Positions 21,790 through 32,898 of a stretch of DNA of 64,000 nucleotides are shown here, piece by piece. Origin of the DNA: Cladopsammia gracilis (lineage: Eukaryota; Cnidaria; Anthozoa; Scleractinia; Dendrophylliidae). The stretch lies in NCBI GenBank assembly GCA_022457155.1, contig JAJGOT010000260.1, positions 558,001 through 622,000 on the forward strand, read 5' to 3'. The notes under the pieces are model-generated. The model ran no database searches and was not told where the DNA came from. It worked only from the letters and a program-made list of their open reading frames with translations. Made by a program: the position numbers and the translations under genes. Position 1 is the stretch's first letter, and every line of letters starts with the position of its first letter.

Positions 21790-24404
21790 GGGCTCCTAAG
21801 GTATTTAAGTAAATTTACTTAAAATTGCAAAAATTACAAACCAACCTAGATATATGGAGTTCAAGGAATCCTACACTGTTTGGAAAAGTAGTGATTTCAA
21901 AATATACCGGGCTATCGCAAATTGTTTATTCTGCAACTAACATAAATATCCCTGGAGATATTGCGACGATCATCAAAAGAAAGCTATTCGATTTTCTTTG
22001 GAACAAGAAAAACGATAAAAATAAAAGAGAAGGCCTTTATTAAGACTACGATAAAGGTGGAATCCGTATGACTGATATTAATTTAATGATAAAGGCAATG
22101 CGGCTCGCGTGGATCCCGCGACTTTTTTGTCACCCAAATTTAAATTGGAAGTCAGTTCCTGATCACTTTTTTCGTAAACTGGGTGGTCTAAAGTTCCTTC
22201 TTCATTGCAACTACGATGTGAAATTTATAAATCCCAAACTTCCAATATTTTATAAAGAAATTCTATCATCATTCTTTCAAAGAATTAAAATCTCTATACA
22301 GCTACAATCCGGGAAAAACTGTTTTATTTAACAATTGTGAGATTCTAATAGATGGCAAGCCGTTCGTCATAAGCGAATGGCTTTCAAAAGGAATAATTTC
22401 TATTTAGGATCTTTTAGATAATAACGGCCAATTTTTATTTTATAAAGACTTTAATTTAAAATATAATTGTAAGACTAACTTTTTAAACTACTATCAAGTT
22501 ATAAGTGCTGTCCCACATCACCTACTATTAGAGGCAAGAAACAGGAGAGATTTTCACAAAGAAATATTTCTAAATAATCAATATACAAAAACTGAACTGG
22601 ACAAGTCAACAAAGTTAGATCTTGAAATGGCAAAAATAAGAGATTTTTACTGGTTACTGAACTGGAAAGTTCATCATTCGCCACAAACTGGACCAACTAA
22701 ATGGAATAAGCTTTTGTCACTAAATGGAGGAAATTTGGAAAATATTTTTAAATCTGTAAATCAAATTTGCAAAGAGAACAAACTGAAGGAATTCCACTTT
22801 AAATTTATACACAGAATTGTAGTAACCAAAAAGGAACTACACAGATTCGGTATTAAAGAGGATAGTGATTGTGTGTATTGTGGAGAACAAGATTCAATTG
22901 AACATACATTTGCAGACTGCCAATTCACAAAACGATTTATTCATAATGTAGTACAATGGTTCAACATGTGTAATCATGCTAATTTCAATCCATCCACTGT
23001 AGAGTACTTATTTGGAAATTTATCAAACTCAACTAATCCAAAGTTAATTTGGAAATTCAACTACACCCTGTTGTTCATGCGTTATTATATTTATACCAAC
23101 AAGCTACACTGCAACTCCCTGTTAACCCTTTAACTGCCAATCGTACATATTCATACGAAAATCACTAGTAGTGATTAAAAAATCTTAAGCTTTCACATAT
23201 CTACACAAATGATAGTAATGATCCCTTGTTAGGGCAAAGCGATAAGTTTCATAGCATTAACAACCAACTACTTGACTACAACTGTGGATTTCCGCTGCAT
23301 ATGGTTGTTCATTCAGCAGCAAATCCAGAAATGCCCGTTTTCTACTTCCCAGGAAAACAACAAAAAACGCACACCTTTGCATCAATTTCTTTTAATGAAA
23401 AAATAACTCTAAATCCAAAAGTGTACATTTGCAGCTAACTTCGAACCTATTCCTCTGCATCCACTTAGAGAAATTCCCATCAATATTTCAACAGACTGAG
23501 CAATTTCCATTCAATCAGAGCTATTCTTGCGAACTTATAATATCCTAATGCACGACCGAAAGGAATTCTGGGTAATACAACCATACCGGCGGCATGCAAG
23601 TCTACCTACCTCTGTTTGATATATTTTTTATAAGTGTCGAGCCACCCAGACCAACTGGCAAAATATTGCACCGATTGCATTTTTTAGACGTCAAAAGTCG
23701 TCCAAATTGCCTTGGTAGGTCTCGAAATCCAACCACAGAAGGGGCAGAGAGACAACTTCACTCATGGACCGCCATGTTTTGCTACAGATACTTTTGGCGT
23801 TCCAGTCATAGTGAAATCATCTCTCACCTCTGGTTTCTTTCAGACATTTGCCTCTGCCCACCATTCCAGCTTAATGATGCCAGCCTGGGGGTTTCTGCAG
23901 TGAAAAATGACTCGAAAAAGCACTTACAAACCAAATTCTTATCAGATTCGAGTCCGTGTGATCGCTAATCGAGCGAGCAATGGCTGAATACTGACGTCAC
24001 AATAAAAATTTGAGCCCACGTTGATTTGAAACAGCGTATATTTTTATGTGAGCTATTTATATGCAGTCACGAAATTCTACAGATTGCCTAGCCCCACAAA
24101 ACTGCTTTGGGAACCCAAAGAAATTTGGTAGTTAAAGGGTTAATGAACGACTTTATTAACAAAATAACTATTAAATACAAGTTGGAAGATCTCTACTCTG
24201 AACACTAGTACTATTTGAAGCTCCTCGTCTTAATTTGATCAAGCAACCTTTTTATATGATTATATTATTGTATTTATGTAACATATAATATATGAATAAT
24301 TTGTTGTAGATATATGTTTTTAATGTTGCAGATATGTTTCTGATGTACATGTAGGTAATTTGTGAGTGTTAATAAAGATGTCATTAAAAAATATATATAT
24401 ATAT
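21790..24404 (+). pseudogene. 5'-truncated L1-like LINE, interrupted by a TTAA element
   Basis: Plus-strand ORF2 C-terminal half: LFGKVVISKYTGLSQIVYS, IKRKLFDFLWNKKN, GGIRMTDINLMIKAMRLAWI (after a TAA at 22040), then a frameshift near 22285, a TAG near 22406, and 22627-23125 with the zinc knuckle CVYCGEQDSIEHTFADC. The last codons resume after the insertion at 23122-24143 and end at TAG 24206-24208. The 3' UTR finishes in an (AT)n tract at about 24390-24404. The RT core is absent. Confidence 0.85.
23122..24143. mobile_element. TTAA-flanked element, about 1.0 kb
   Basis: TTAA at 23122-23125 and 24140-24143; inverted ends CCCTTTAACTGCCA / TGGTAGTTAAAGGG. Termini and target resemble piggyBac. 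Interior ORFs (23226-23438, 23594-23968) show no transposase features. It sits in the last codons of a LINE ORF2, and removing it with one TTAA joins the two frame segments in phase. Confidence 0.8.
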
Positions 24405-25499
24405 TCTTGGCTTGCACATGATGGCATAAAAATTCAAAAATTTAAACTTTACATCCTACAAAGCTGTTTCTAACATGGTATGTGGATACCAGTATTATAA
24501 TATTTCACAAAAAGTTTCAGGTTTCAAAGATGTTTTGCTTCCGATTGATAAAGGTTTTAAATGTGTCACGCAATTCGTCATGCTATTTCAAATAAGCTGT
24601 GAAAATAAACAAAATTGAAGCAGTTGAAAGTTATTTTTGCATTGTACATGTAGAATGATGCTTATCAGCTACAGTGTGTAATATAATGTAACTTACAGCT
24701 TTTGTGATGAGACTAACCCTTTTTGTGCAATCATGACTTTGAAGTTTGGCCGCCATCATGTTGGTATAACATTCATACACCAAGATGGCCACTCATACAT
24801 GTTTTACTAAAAATGTCTAATTCTCATTCACCTAAAACTCTTGCACAAAATGCTCTGGAGCTTCAAAATTTGGCCCAGATGTGGTTTTAAACTCGCTACA
24901 ATTCCATAAACATTTTCAAATTGAAATCTGTTTTTTAATGCTTCTGAATTTTGATATGACATGATGTAACTTATTCTTACTAAATTTCGGGATTTTGGCG
25001 TCGCAAAAATTAATACTTGTGAATAAAAGTGAGCGCGAAAATTAAAATCGCGAAATTTAATACCATAAAAAAATTAATATATATAAACATTGCATATTAA
25101 AATAATAATTAATAAAGGTTGCGAGTCACAGACTTGTCAGTAATTGTCCCGAATTAAAACTGTCCCTTCTGTCCTTAAAATTCTTAAAAATCATTATTTT
25201 CTTTCTGGTCTTAATAATTTCGTGTAGCACTTTTCCTATCTTCAGCTGCCTGTAGATCATCCAAAACCTCTTTGGTACAGTCATCAGATGTTCCATTTAT
25301 TGGCACCTTGTAGTTAAATTTAATTTGGCATTTAGATTTAATTTCCAGAAGCTAGTACCCTTCAAAATTTAAGTTCTTCTTATTCTACATGTAGATAGCT
25401 ATTTTGTGAACATTCTTTTAGGGCTTGGGAGAGTAAAGAAATGGAATGGCAAAATCGCGAAATTGAATAAACGTAACACTTTTGGTCACTTTTTTCCTG
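24405..25499. other. no gene recognised
   Basis: AT-rich. Words of the type CGCGAAAATTAATACTCGCG recur at 24990-25070, 25450 and 27425-27490, suggesting fragments of one repeat family. Confidence 0.4.
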
Positions 25500-25724
25500 C
25501 AATATCGGTCACATTTGTTGGAACGGTGTCCGCTTTCTTCCCTTCTTTCCCCTTCAATGTTGATGTTCAAGATGCTAGAGTCAAATAAAATTTATGCGGA
25601 CGCAACATTGTGGAGAGAACGGCAACACTGGGGGGAGAGGAGAAGGCCCGCATGTGACTACATTTCTGAACTGACAAATCTGGACTTTTCGTGAAGTGTT
25701 CCAAGTAATTATGTCTTGTATTGT
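25500..25724 (+). repeat. direct repeat, copy 1 (225 bp)
   Basis: Nearly identical to 27199-27424, 1.7 kb away (few differences, e.g. AACGGCAAC / AAGGGCAAC). The ends are not TG...CA, so an LTR identity is doubtful. Short ORFs across it are shared by both copies. Confidence 0.85.
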
Positions 25725-27198
25725 ATTTGTTTTGATGAAGAGATCACTATGAGATAAACTACAAGCAGAACATTTTAAAAAATTGTTACGATGATCTGTA
25801 GCGGTCATGTTTACTGTGCGAGCTACTAGATATATAATATATATTTAAAAGGTCAATAACAGCTTGAAAATCGTGTTATAGCTATAGTTAAACGATGTAT
25901 GATTTAATAGCCGTTTGAGAATGAATAAAGAAAGTAAAAAATTCGAGTGCGTTATGTCGTGAAGGCAAATTTGTAGAGGTTGCTCACATAGCATAATTAG
26001 ATTATGAACAGTAAGAAAAATTAAATCACATGAGAATATCTCGCTCAGTTACTGCATAAAGAGAGTGCAGCCTTGCGCTCGTTGCTTTAGCGAATTTAGT
26101 TTTGAACAGCCCTCATATTTTAATTACTTTAATTTAGATAAGGTGACACGCGAGTCGCTCGTGTGTAACGATTCACCATGCAGCTGAGAAGTGATTTTAT
26201 TGTTCCTATCTATTTTAGAAAGACAATTATTGAACTTTTCCTTTCTAATTTGATTGCATGTGTTATATTTCTTGTTAAACAGAGCATGTAAGAGATGTAG
26301 TGAATAATTCGTACATATTAAACACGGTTCACCATTGTGCCGCTGTTTATTTAAAGAAAATAGTTGTGTTTTCTTTTATAGTCACGATTCACCATGGTGA
26401 ATCGTTAGGATCTTCTATTTTGTAATGTGCAATAAGCTATAATTTACGGTCAATGTTTCATTGTGGTTTATTTGTATTATTTAGACAATGTTTTAGGGAA
26501 AGACATCGTTTAAAGGTGAGAGAATTATGAATTGTTTCATTCAGTCAACTTCACCATTGTGTTCAGACGTCATGTTTACTTAAGGAACAACTGATTGAAC
26601 TGATGCAAATGAACTTAGTATTCAAAAATGTTACTCCAGAAACTGTACTATACATTTTTTAAAACAAAACAAATCTTTAATATAATCGTCTACATCAGTT
26701 TTTTTTTTTATGTTCTGAGCTCGCTACATGCACATTGTCACTACTCACGGAATAACATCAAACATCAGGCATCGACACGGCCACTAATAACATAATATGA
26801 TAGGCTCACTCAAGTACAATTCCAAACACTATTTATTGAAAATGATTTTAAATCCCTCCTTTGCAATTCTAGAAATACTTGAGATTGAAATTTGGCATAT
26901 TTCTGCCACTTTACGAACGGACAATCTTTTCACCCGGAATAAGTAATATGCATGCGCCCTTCTAACGCTATCAATGGGACACTTAAACACCATTGCTCTC
27001 CTCTTGTCTTTTATGTTCTAACAAATTGCAGTTTTCCGATTTTTCTTCTTTTCTTTATTTTAAAGTTACCCTGACATCAAGACTGACTTTTTATAGTCTT
27101 TAAACAACGCACACAAAGTCCCTTTAAGAAAACTGACGTGATATTCACCTGATAACGTACGTAGTTTATCCCCGTCAGTCAACGCCCAGTGACAAATA
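25725..27198. other. no gene between the direct repeats
   Basis: No retrotransposon domain visible. GATTCACCAT recurs at about 26171, 26325 and 26386; the last is part of a 20-bp perfect palindrome (26385-26404). Confidence 0.4.
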
Positions 27199-27424
27199 CA
27201 ATATCGGTCACATTTGTTGGAACGGTGTCCGCTTTCTTCCCTTCTTTCCCCTTCAATGTTGATGTTCAAGATGCTAGAGTCAAATAAAATTTATGCGGAC
27301 GCAACATTGTGGAGAGAAGGGCAACACTGGGGGGAGAGGAGAGGGCCCGCATGTGACTACATTTCTGAACTGACAAATCTGGACTTTTCGTGAAGTGTTC
27401 CAAGTAATTATGTCTTGTATTGTG
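27199..27424 (+). repeat. direct repeat, copy 2
   Basis: Partner of 25500-25724. Confidence 0.85.
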
Positions 27425-27607
27425 GAATCGCGAAAATTAATACTCGCGAAATACAGCTCCCGAATTTTCGCGAAATTAAGTACGCGCGAAGGTACAATAG
27501 TAAATGTACAATAAAAGATGTAGCTTGCGTAGGAATGAAATGAAGTTTACTTTACCGTGTTGGTTCTGTAGTGCTTGAAAAAGCTAAAACATCCTTGGCT
27601 CAGTTAC

Positions 27608-27665
27608 TGCTGTCGCTGAGAGAACTCAATCTTCCAAATCTTCCAAAGTTGTTCCAGGCCGCCAT
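27608..27665 (-). CDS. possible first exon (weak)
   Basis: Minus-strand ATGGCGGCC start at 27665 reads MAAWNNFGRFGRLSSLSDS before a possible donor GTAACT at 27607. The ATGGCGG context is common at metazoan first exons, but it is also common in mobile DNA here. Without the splice the frame stops at 27600. No downstream exon found. Confidence 0.2.
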
Positions 27666-27785
27666 GTTGATTTTTTTTTCAGGCCAAACGCGCACTGCAG
27701 TCATGTGACCAAAATTCAGTAGAAACCAGTCTTCCTCCTCGTTCGATCCACTCCCCCTCTCCCTTAACCTTTTACCTGTAGCGAC

Positions 27786-28349
27786 CACAGGGAGCCCAAA
27801 CGCTTTATCGGCTGTAACATAATCATTTAATAAAATATTGTTATTTACCTGTTTTCCTGTGTCTTTTTGAGTCGTTTCGGAAGGGATTTGAATCAGAGCG
27901 AAGACGGTTGACCTTGCACGTTTCAAATATTATCTTGTCTGCTTCTTCGTAAATACGACGCGCCTATTACGTCTCAAGTTTTCATTATTAATTCAAGTTC
28001 CCATTATTATTAACTATTAACTCTCCAGAAAGAGAGAAAGAGAGCTCTGTTCTCTTTTCTCTTCTCGTGGCCGTTAAATTGAAACCCAAGATTCTCCCCC
28101 GCGGAGGAGAGTTAATAGTTAATAATAATGGGAGCTCGAGTTAATAATAATGGAAACTTGAGACGTAATAGGCGCGTCGTATTTACGAAACGGCAGACAA
28201 GATAATATTTGAAACGTGCAAGGCCAACCGTCTTCGCTCTGATTCAAATCCCTTCCAAAACGACTCAAAAAGACACAGGAAAACAGGTAAATAACAATAT
28301 TTTATTAAATGATTATGTTACAGCCGATAAAGCGTTTGGGCTCCCTGTG
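27786..28349. repeat. large palindrome, 240-bp arms
   Basis: Left arm 27786-28026 and right arm 28106-28349 are near-identical inverted copies around an 80-bp purine/pyrimidine-rich centre (GAAAGAGAG...CTCTTTTCTC). Outer ends CACAGGGAGCCC / GGGCTCCCTGTG, inner ends TAACTCTCC / GGAGAGTTA. No transposase and no obvious target duplication. Confidence 0.9.
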
Positions 28350-28371
28350 TAGCGACTTGACATCCCGGAGG

Positions 28372-28756
28372 TACGCAGCAAATTTTTGGGTGGGTGTGCC
28401 GCTGGGACTCTGAGACCCTTAACCTATACTAGACCATTTTAGCTGCATTTTGCCACCCTATTCTAGACTAAACGCCGAAAAACCCTACCCTATCCTAGTT
28501 CACCTATTCCAGACTCGCTATTTTCCAGAAACTCGTTCACTATCACAGTTATTAGTTAACAGGGGTCAGTAAAAATGCCGTACTGCCCGCCGTAACAATA
28601 TTTAAATGCCATTTGCCAGTAAACCTTGTCTAGACTAAATTCTTCATGCAACTGATCAGTTTCGCTTAAAATGATACCCTATTCTCGACCAAAAATCTCT
28701 GATTACCATACCCTATCCTAGACTATAAAACTGCCTGAAAACCATACCCTTCACAG
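28372..28756 (+). repeat. degenerate repeat rich in TACCCTATCCTAGAC
   Basis: Irregular copies of CCTATYCTAGAC and related words (28420, 28460, 28490, 28680, 28715). No ends defined. Confidence 0.5.
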
Positions 28757-28889
28757 CGACACATAGCTATATAGCTCATATATGGGAATTTTGTGCACAC
28801 GCGCGCGGAATTTTAACACAAAGAGCTGGTTGGTCTTGTCAATGAACGTGTCATGGTGTTCCAAAAATCATTTTCTTTCTTCTATTCCT

Positions 28890-28968
28890 TCTACTGTAAA
28901 GTGAACTTCATCCCTGTTCATCCGTTGCTTCAATAACTAAATGTCTCGCGGAATAAAATGACATTATT
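28890..28968 (+). repeat. 79-bp repeat shared with 35681-35759
   Basis: CTGTAAAGTGAACTTCATCC through GCGGAATAAAATGACATTATT occurs again at 35681-35759 with one difference; the copies diverge exactly where the inverted-repeat element begins. Confidence 0.8.
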
Positions 28969-29400
28969 AACTAAATTTAAATGAATAATAAGTAACTAAT
29001 TAACAATAACAATAACAATAACAATAAGCCAGTTGTTTGTTTTTCTTTTTCTTTTTTTAATTGTTAAATTTTCTAAAACAATGTTACAGTATACAATTCA
29101 TTTTGAAAAATCTAATTTTTGAAGGCTTTTCTCTTTTTTAAAAAAAGTAAATAAATGTGACGCTAGATATACTGTTTTAAATGTACATATCTTATCGTAT
29201 TAGAATTTTAATGTATTGTAAATAGTTATTCTAATTGTTAATAAAATTATTATATAACAATAACAATAACACTAGCACTAACAATAACAATAACAATAAC
29301 AATTTTTTTATCTTTTGCATCTTTTATATGCAAATTTTTCTCATCTTATGTTATTGTTGTTGTTAATTAGTTACTTATTATTCATTTAAATTTAGTTGTT
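28965..29400. mobile_element. inverted-repeat element with AAT/AAC microsatellites
   Basis: Arms 28965-29025 and 29349-29400 are inverted copies (AACTAAATTTAAATGAATAA and complement). The interior holds (AATAAC)n tracts. It is followed 20 bp later by a hammerhead-like motif, so both may belong to one element. Confidence 0.6.
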
Positions 29401-29419
29401 ACTTGTATTCTAAACGGTC

Positions 29420-29459
29420 ACTTCTGAGGATGTATGTTGTAACATACGAAACGTCAAGT
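29420..29459 (+). ncRNA. hammerhead ribozyme-like motif (type I, minimal)
   Basis: Stem I ACTT (29420-29423) pairs with AAGT (29456-29459); core CTGAGGA (29424-29430); extra T; stem II GTATG/CATAC with a TTGTAA loop; GAAA (29448-29451); palindromic ACGT stem III; predicted cleavage after C29455 (GUC). Same design as the motifs at 2046, 2281 and 19290 but a different sequence. Confidence 0.55.
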
Positions 29460-30148
29460 TAATATTTTGTTTTACAACATGCGTTTTATTGTCATGTTTG
29501 TCACTGCAGTTTGTGTGCTATTTCTTATTAAGTTACGATGGCCAAGGAGAATTAATTTTTTTTGTTGATTTAGCTACCACGCACAAGGAAATTTTGCGGA
29601 TTGTCCGACTGAATTTGTTTTGCGGGAGGAAATTTTTGCGGGTTGCAGAGACAGCTAAAATTTCTGCTGGAAGGAAATGTTTGCGGATTTCTGGTCAAGT
29701 ATAAACAAAATCCAAGGCATCGGTATTAAACTGCAATTTTACTTCCCGACCGGAGGTTTGTATAATTCCCATAGTTATGGTTGATGTTCTGGCGCCAATG
29801 TGAACATAAACAACGAGAAAACTAGTGAGTGAATTATTGTACGTTGTTGTAAAAACATAACAGTATTATGATAACAGTCTCTGGTTCTTTTGAGGACATG
29901 TCTGGAGTTGAATCGGGAATACAAATGACTGTTGTGTCGGTCGCCTCAGAGTTATGAGAGTTTACTGTTAAAAAGTTCCTATTGGTGTAAACAATGTTTA
30001 CCCAGCGCCGGAAATTGTGGCCGAAATTAAAGCGCTCTAAACCGCGTTGCAAAAAGCCGTGATTAACCCGGTCGAAAGCCTTTTCCTGATCCAGACAATA
30101 ACAGCGGCCGAAAGCTGTTTATGATTTACATAGTCGATTGTATCCCGG

Positions 30149-31448
30149 TGTTAGGAGGAAATTGGCAATATGAACGAGAATTTAAAGAGTTTTGTGCGAT
30201 TAGAAATGTTGAGTGAAAAAGACGTATTTACTTCACTTTTGACGGTATTATTAAGCTTATATTACGAATAGAATTCAAGTTTACGCTTTGCTGCTAGCAG
30301 TTTTCACGTTTCGCTAACTTCGCTAAGTTTTGCTATTGGTATTAGATCAACAGCTGGATCAATTCAGCTTGGTTTACTCCGCATTCAGCTGTGAAAGGTT
30401 TTGCTTAGTATGAAATTCGCTTTTATTATAAGCTTTTGTGCTATTCATCGAAATTTAATCTTCTAAAAGTCAACAGGGTTTTGTTTTTGACAATCAAACT
30501 TAATTGTTTTAACCTCTTTGAAAAGCATTCAATTACTGTACCAGGTCGTGCTTTCATTCATACCAAAATGTACTACCTTCTGAACAATAGTTTACCTTGA
30601 GTTAATTTATCGTTCTTAATTAGGTTCGTTCCACAACTCCGCGGTGTCTATTCAAGGTTGACACCTTGTTATTAAATTTATCATATTCTAAGTTATGTCT
30701 AGCCGATTTTTTACGTATCAAGCTGTACACACAATAGTTGTTGTTACTGTTCTAAATGAATCTCGTCCGGCAGTCACGTTGTTTTTTCAGTTTTATTTAA
30801 CTAATCAACGACTTTGCAAGTAATGGCGTCATTTTGTTTTTTCAGTATGAATAGTTTAGCTGACTCATCGAAGTTAAATTTAGTAGCTTTTGTTGTAGGT
30901 GAATAACTCGATAATGGTACATCGCTTGTTCGTGCCGTACAAGTTATTTGTCGACCTTGCAAATCTATTGATACGACAGCCGCTTGCTGACTTGGCTTTT
31001 CTGCTACTTCTTTGTTTTAGGGTTTTCAAATGTAGATTACTTTTAAAAATAGTTTTATGAACAATGGACATTTGGGTTAAAAATATATTTTGAAATTTAA
31101 TTTTGCTGAGCTCAAAGAATTTCGCTTGACATTCCTTTGTGTTGAACACTTGTACCTTACGTATATAAGAACCTAGTTTGCAATTGTTAGTTGGATTACA
31201 TCGTTTGATTACATCGTTGGATTACATCGTCAAGTCACAAGTCAGGAATAAACGCTGTTGGAACCAAGTCAGGTTTCTTGATCGCCTTCCTGTTGCGTAC
31301 CAGTTCGTGGTTTGATCCCGTACCTACCGAGAGAGACAGCTCTCCTTTGCAAGCGAGTTGCCCATTTGAGTTAGTTTTCCCCCGTTATCAAGCACCGATT
31401 CCCCTAAAGGCTTTCCTTAGTCGGACACCGGCAAAACCTTCCGTCACA
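30149..31448 (+). mobile_element. probable solo LTR, 1300 bp
   Basis: Starts TGTTAGGAGG, ends CCGTCACA, and is flanked by CCGG on both sides (30145-30148, 31449-31452), as expected for an LTR with a 4-bp target duplication. It contains a TATA box (TATATAA, 31163) followed about 84 bp later by AATAAA (31247), the order of U3, R and U5. No internal retroviral-type coding region. Orientation is inferred from these signals. Confidence 0.65.
31163..31252 (+). promoter_or_regulatory. LTR TATA box and polyadenylation signal
   Basis: GTATATAAGA (TATA at 31163-31169) and GGAATAAACG (AATAAA at 31247-31252), with TTGGATTACATCGT repeats between them. Confidence 0.5.
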
Positions 31449-32055
31449 CCGGATCAGAAAAAGGTTTTTAAAAATACTGCGGTCAGGAATCCCGCATGTT
31501 TGATTACTTTGGTAGAAATTTTATAATCTGTGTTTAACAGAGAAATTGGTTGCCAGTATTTGTCTAACTTGTCGTTCTTCTTGTAAAGCAGGCGGATAGT
31601 TCCTTGACGTTGTGTGTCAGAGATTGATCCGTGTTTAAAAGAGTAATTTAGTAAATCGTGACTTAATAGACCCCAGAAGCGACGATAAAGTTCAACCGGA
31701 AATCTATCGGCTCCCCGCGATTTGCCTCATCGCCTGACAGATTGTTTCTTATCTAGGATTTATTGTTTCTGTGGTTCCAACCACAGATAAAATCTACACA
31801 CGTTAAGTCGAAAAAAAAAAAAAAAAAAACACGCAACTTCATTCGTAACGTACAATACACTCCTAAAACCCAAAAAATATCAATTGACAGTTTTTCCAAG
31901 AATTAACTTTAAATAGCAATCAAATACAAACCACTTAATTTCTTAAACTCAAAAACAACTATTTAATCTCTAATAGTTACTAAACACATGATACCGGAAA
32001 TAGAAAACTCTCGACTTTCGAATAAAAAAAAAACAGAACTACTATATATTCGTAA

Positions 32056-32655
32056 ATAACCCATTCATGTATAACATTGACTTATGCAGCCATTTCTTTT
32101 TCAACTCTCCACAAAAGAAAAATCAATGTCCGCTTCACTTTCTAAAATATTTAACATCGATATCGAAAACAACATACAACTGCGTTAAATCTTTCCTTTA
32201 ACAAGCATTGACAACTACTTAATTAGCCCATTTAACACTAACAGATGTACCACAAAAGCAGAAAACATAGATATTTCAGCCCCCCACATCTGAAAACGTT
32301 ACAAGAAAATATTAAACATCAAACGACATTTAACAGATCGGGCCCTATGGAATATATGAATGATCAATGTTTTAAAATATAAGTGAAGTCGCTTAGCGAG
32401 TGACAACCGGAAATCTCGTGAACAGAGTTGCTTTACCAAGTCGCCTAAAGTTAAGCGAGTCAGCTCAATTGAATTGAACTCTCGTTAAATTTAAGGCACG
32501 AAAGCAGGTAGCTTAAGCGAGTCGGCAATTAATTTTAGTCAATGAGAAGCCAATTGTGGTCATTTATCCGACAGGGCTGTCAAATCGGAAATAAAACACG
32601 CGTTCTATTTTCATGCCTTTCTCGTCGCATATTTCTGTCTTGTTGTACTAGATGT
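32056..32655 (+). repeat. segmental duplication, unit A (empty site)
   Basis: A 600-bp unit duplicated as 32735-34395. Shared landmarks include ATCAATGTCCGCTTCACTTT, GGGCCCYATGGAATAYATGA and GTCGCTTAGCRAGTGACAAC. Unit A reads CCCATTTAACACTAACAG where unit B has a 1.1-kb insertion. Confidence 0.85.
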
Positions 32656-32898
32656 GGTCGCTCAGCGAGTGACAACCAGAAATCTCGTGAAAAGAGTTGC
32701 TTTTCCAACTTAAAGTTAAGCGAGTCAGCTCAATAATCCATTCATGCAAAACATTAACTTATACATCCATTTTTTTTTCAACTCTCCACAAAACAAAAAT
32801 CAATGTCCGCTTCACTTTCTGAAACATTTCACATCGATATCGATAACAACATACAACTGCGTTAAATCTTTCCTTTAACAAGCATTTAATTAGCCCAT

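Larger units (their letters stand above)
29940..31735 (-). pseudogene. L1-like LINE RT remnant split by a solo LTR
   Basis: The minus strand carries RT motifs on both sides of 30149-31448. Upstream part (31735-31453): GADRFPVELYRRFW, QRQGTIRLLYKKND, PISLLNTDYKISTKV. Downstream part (30148-29940): DTIDYVNHKQLSAA, then after a frameshift DQEKAFDRVNHGFLQRGLER and FNFGHNFRRWVNIVYTN. The region between the NTDYKI and DTIDYV motifs is shortened. Endonuclease, YADD and zinc knuckle are missing. Confidence 0.8.

Noticed and set aside
25500..27424. LTR retrotransposon bounded by the direct repeats
   Set aside because: Ends are not TG...CA and no gag or pol trace lies between; kept only as unexplained direct repeats.
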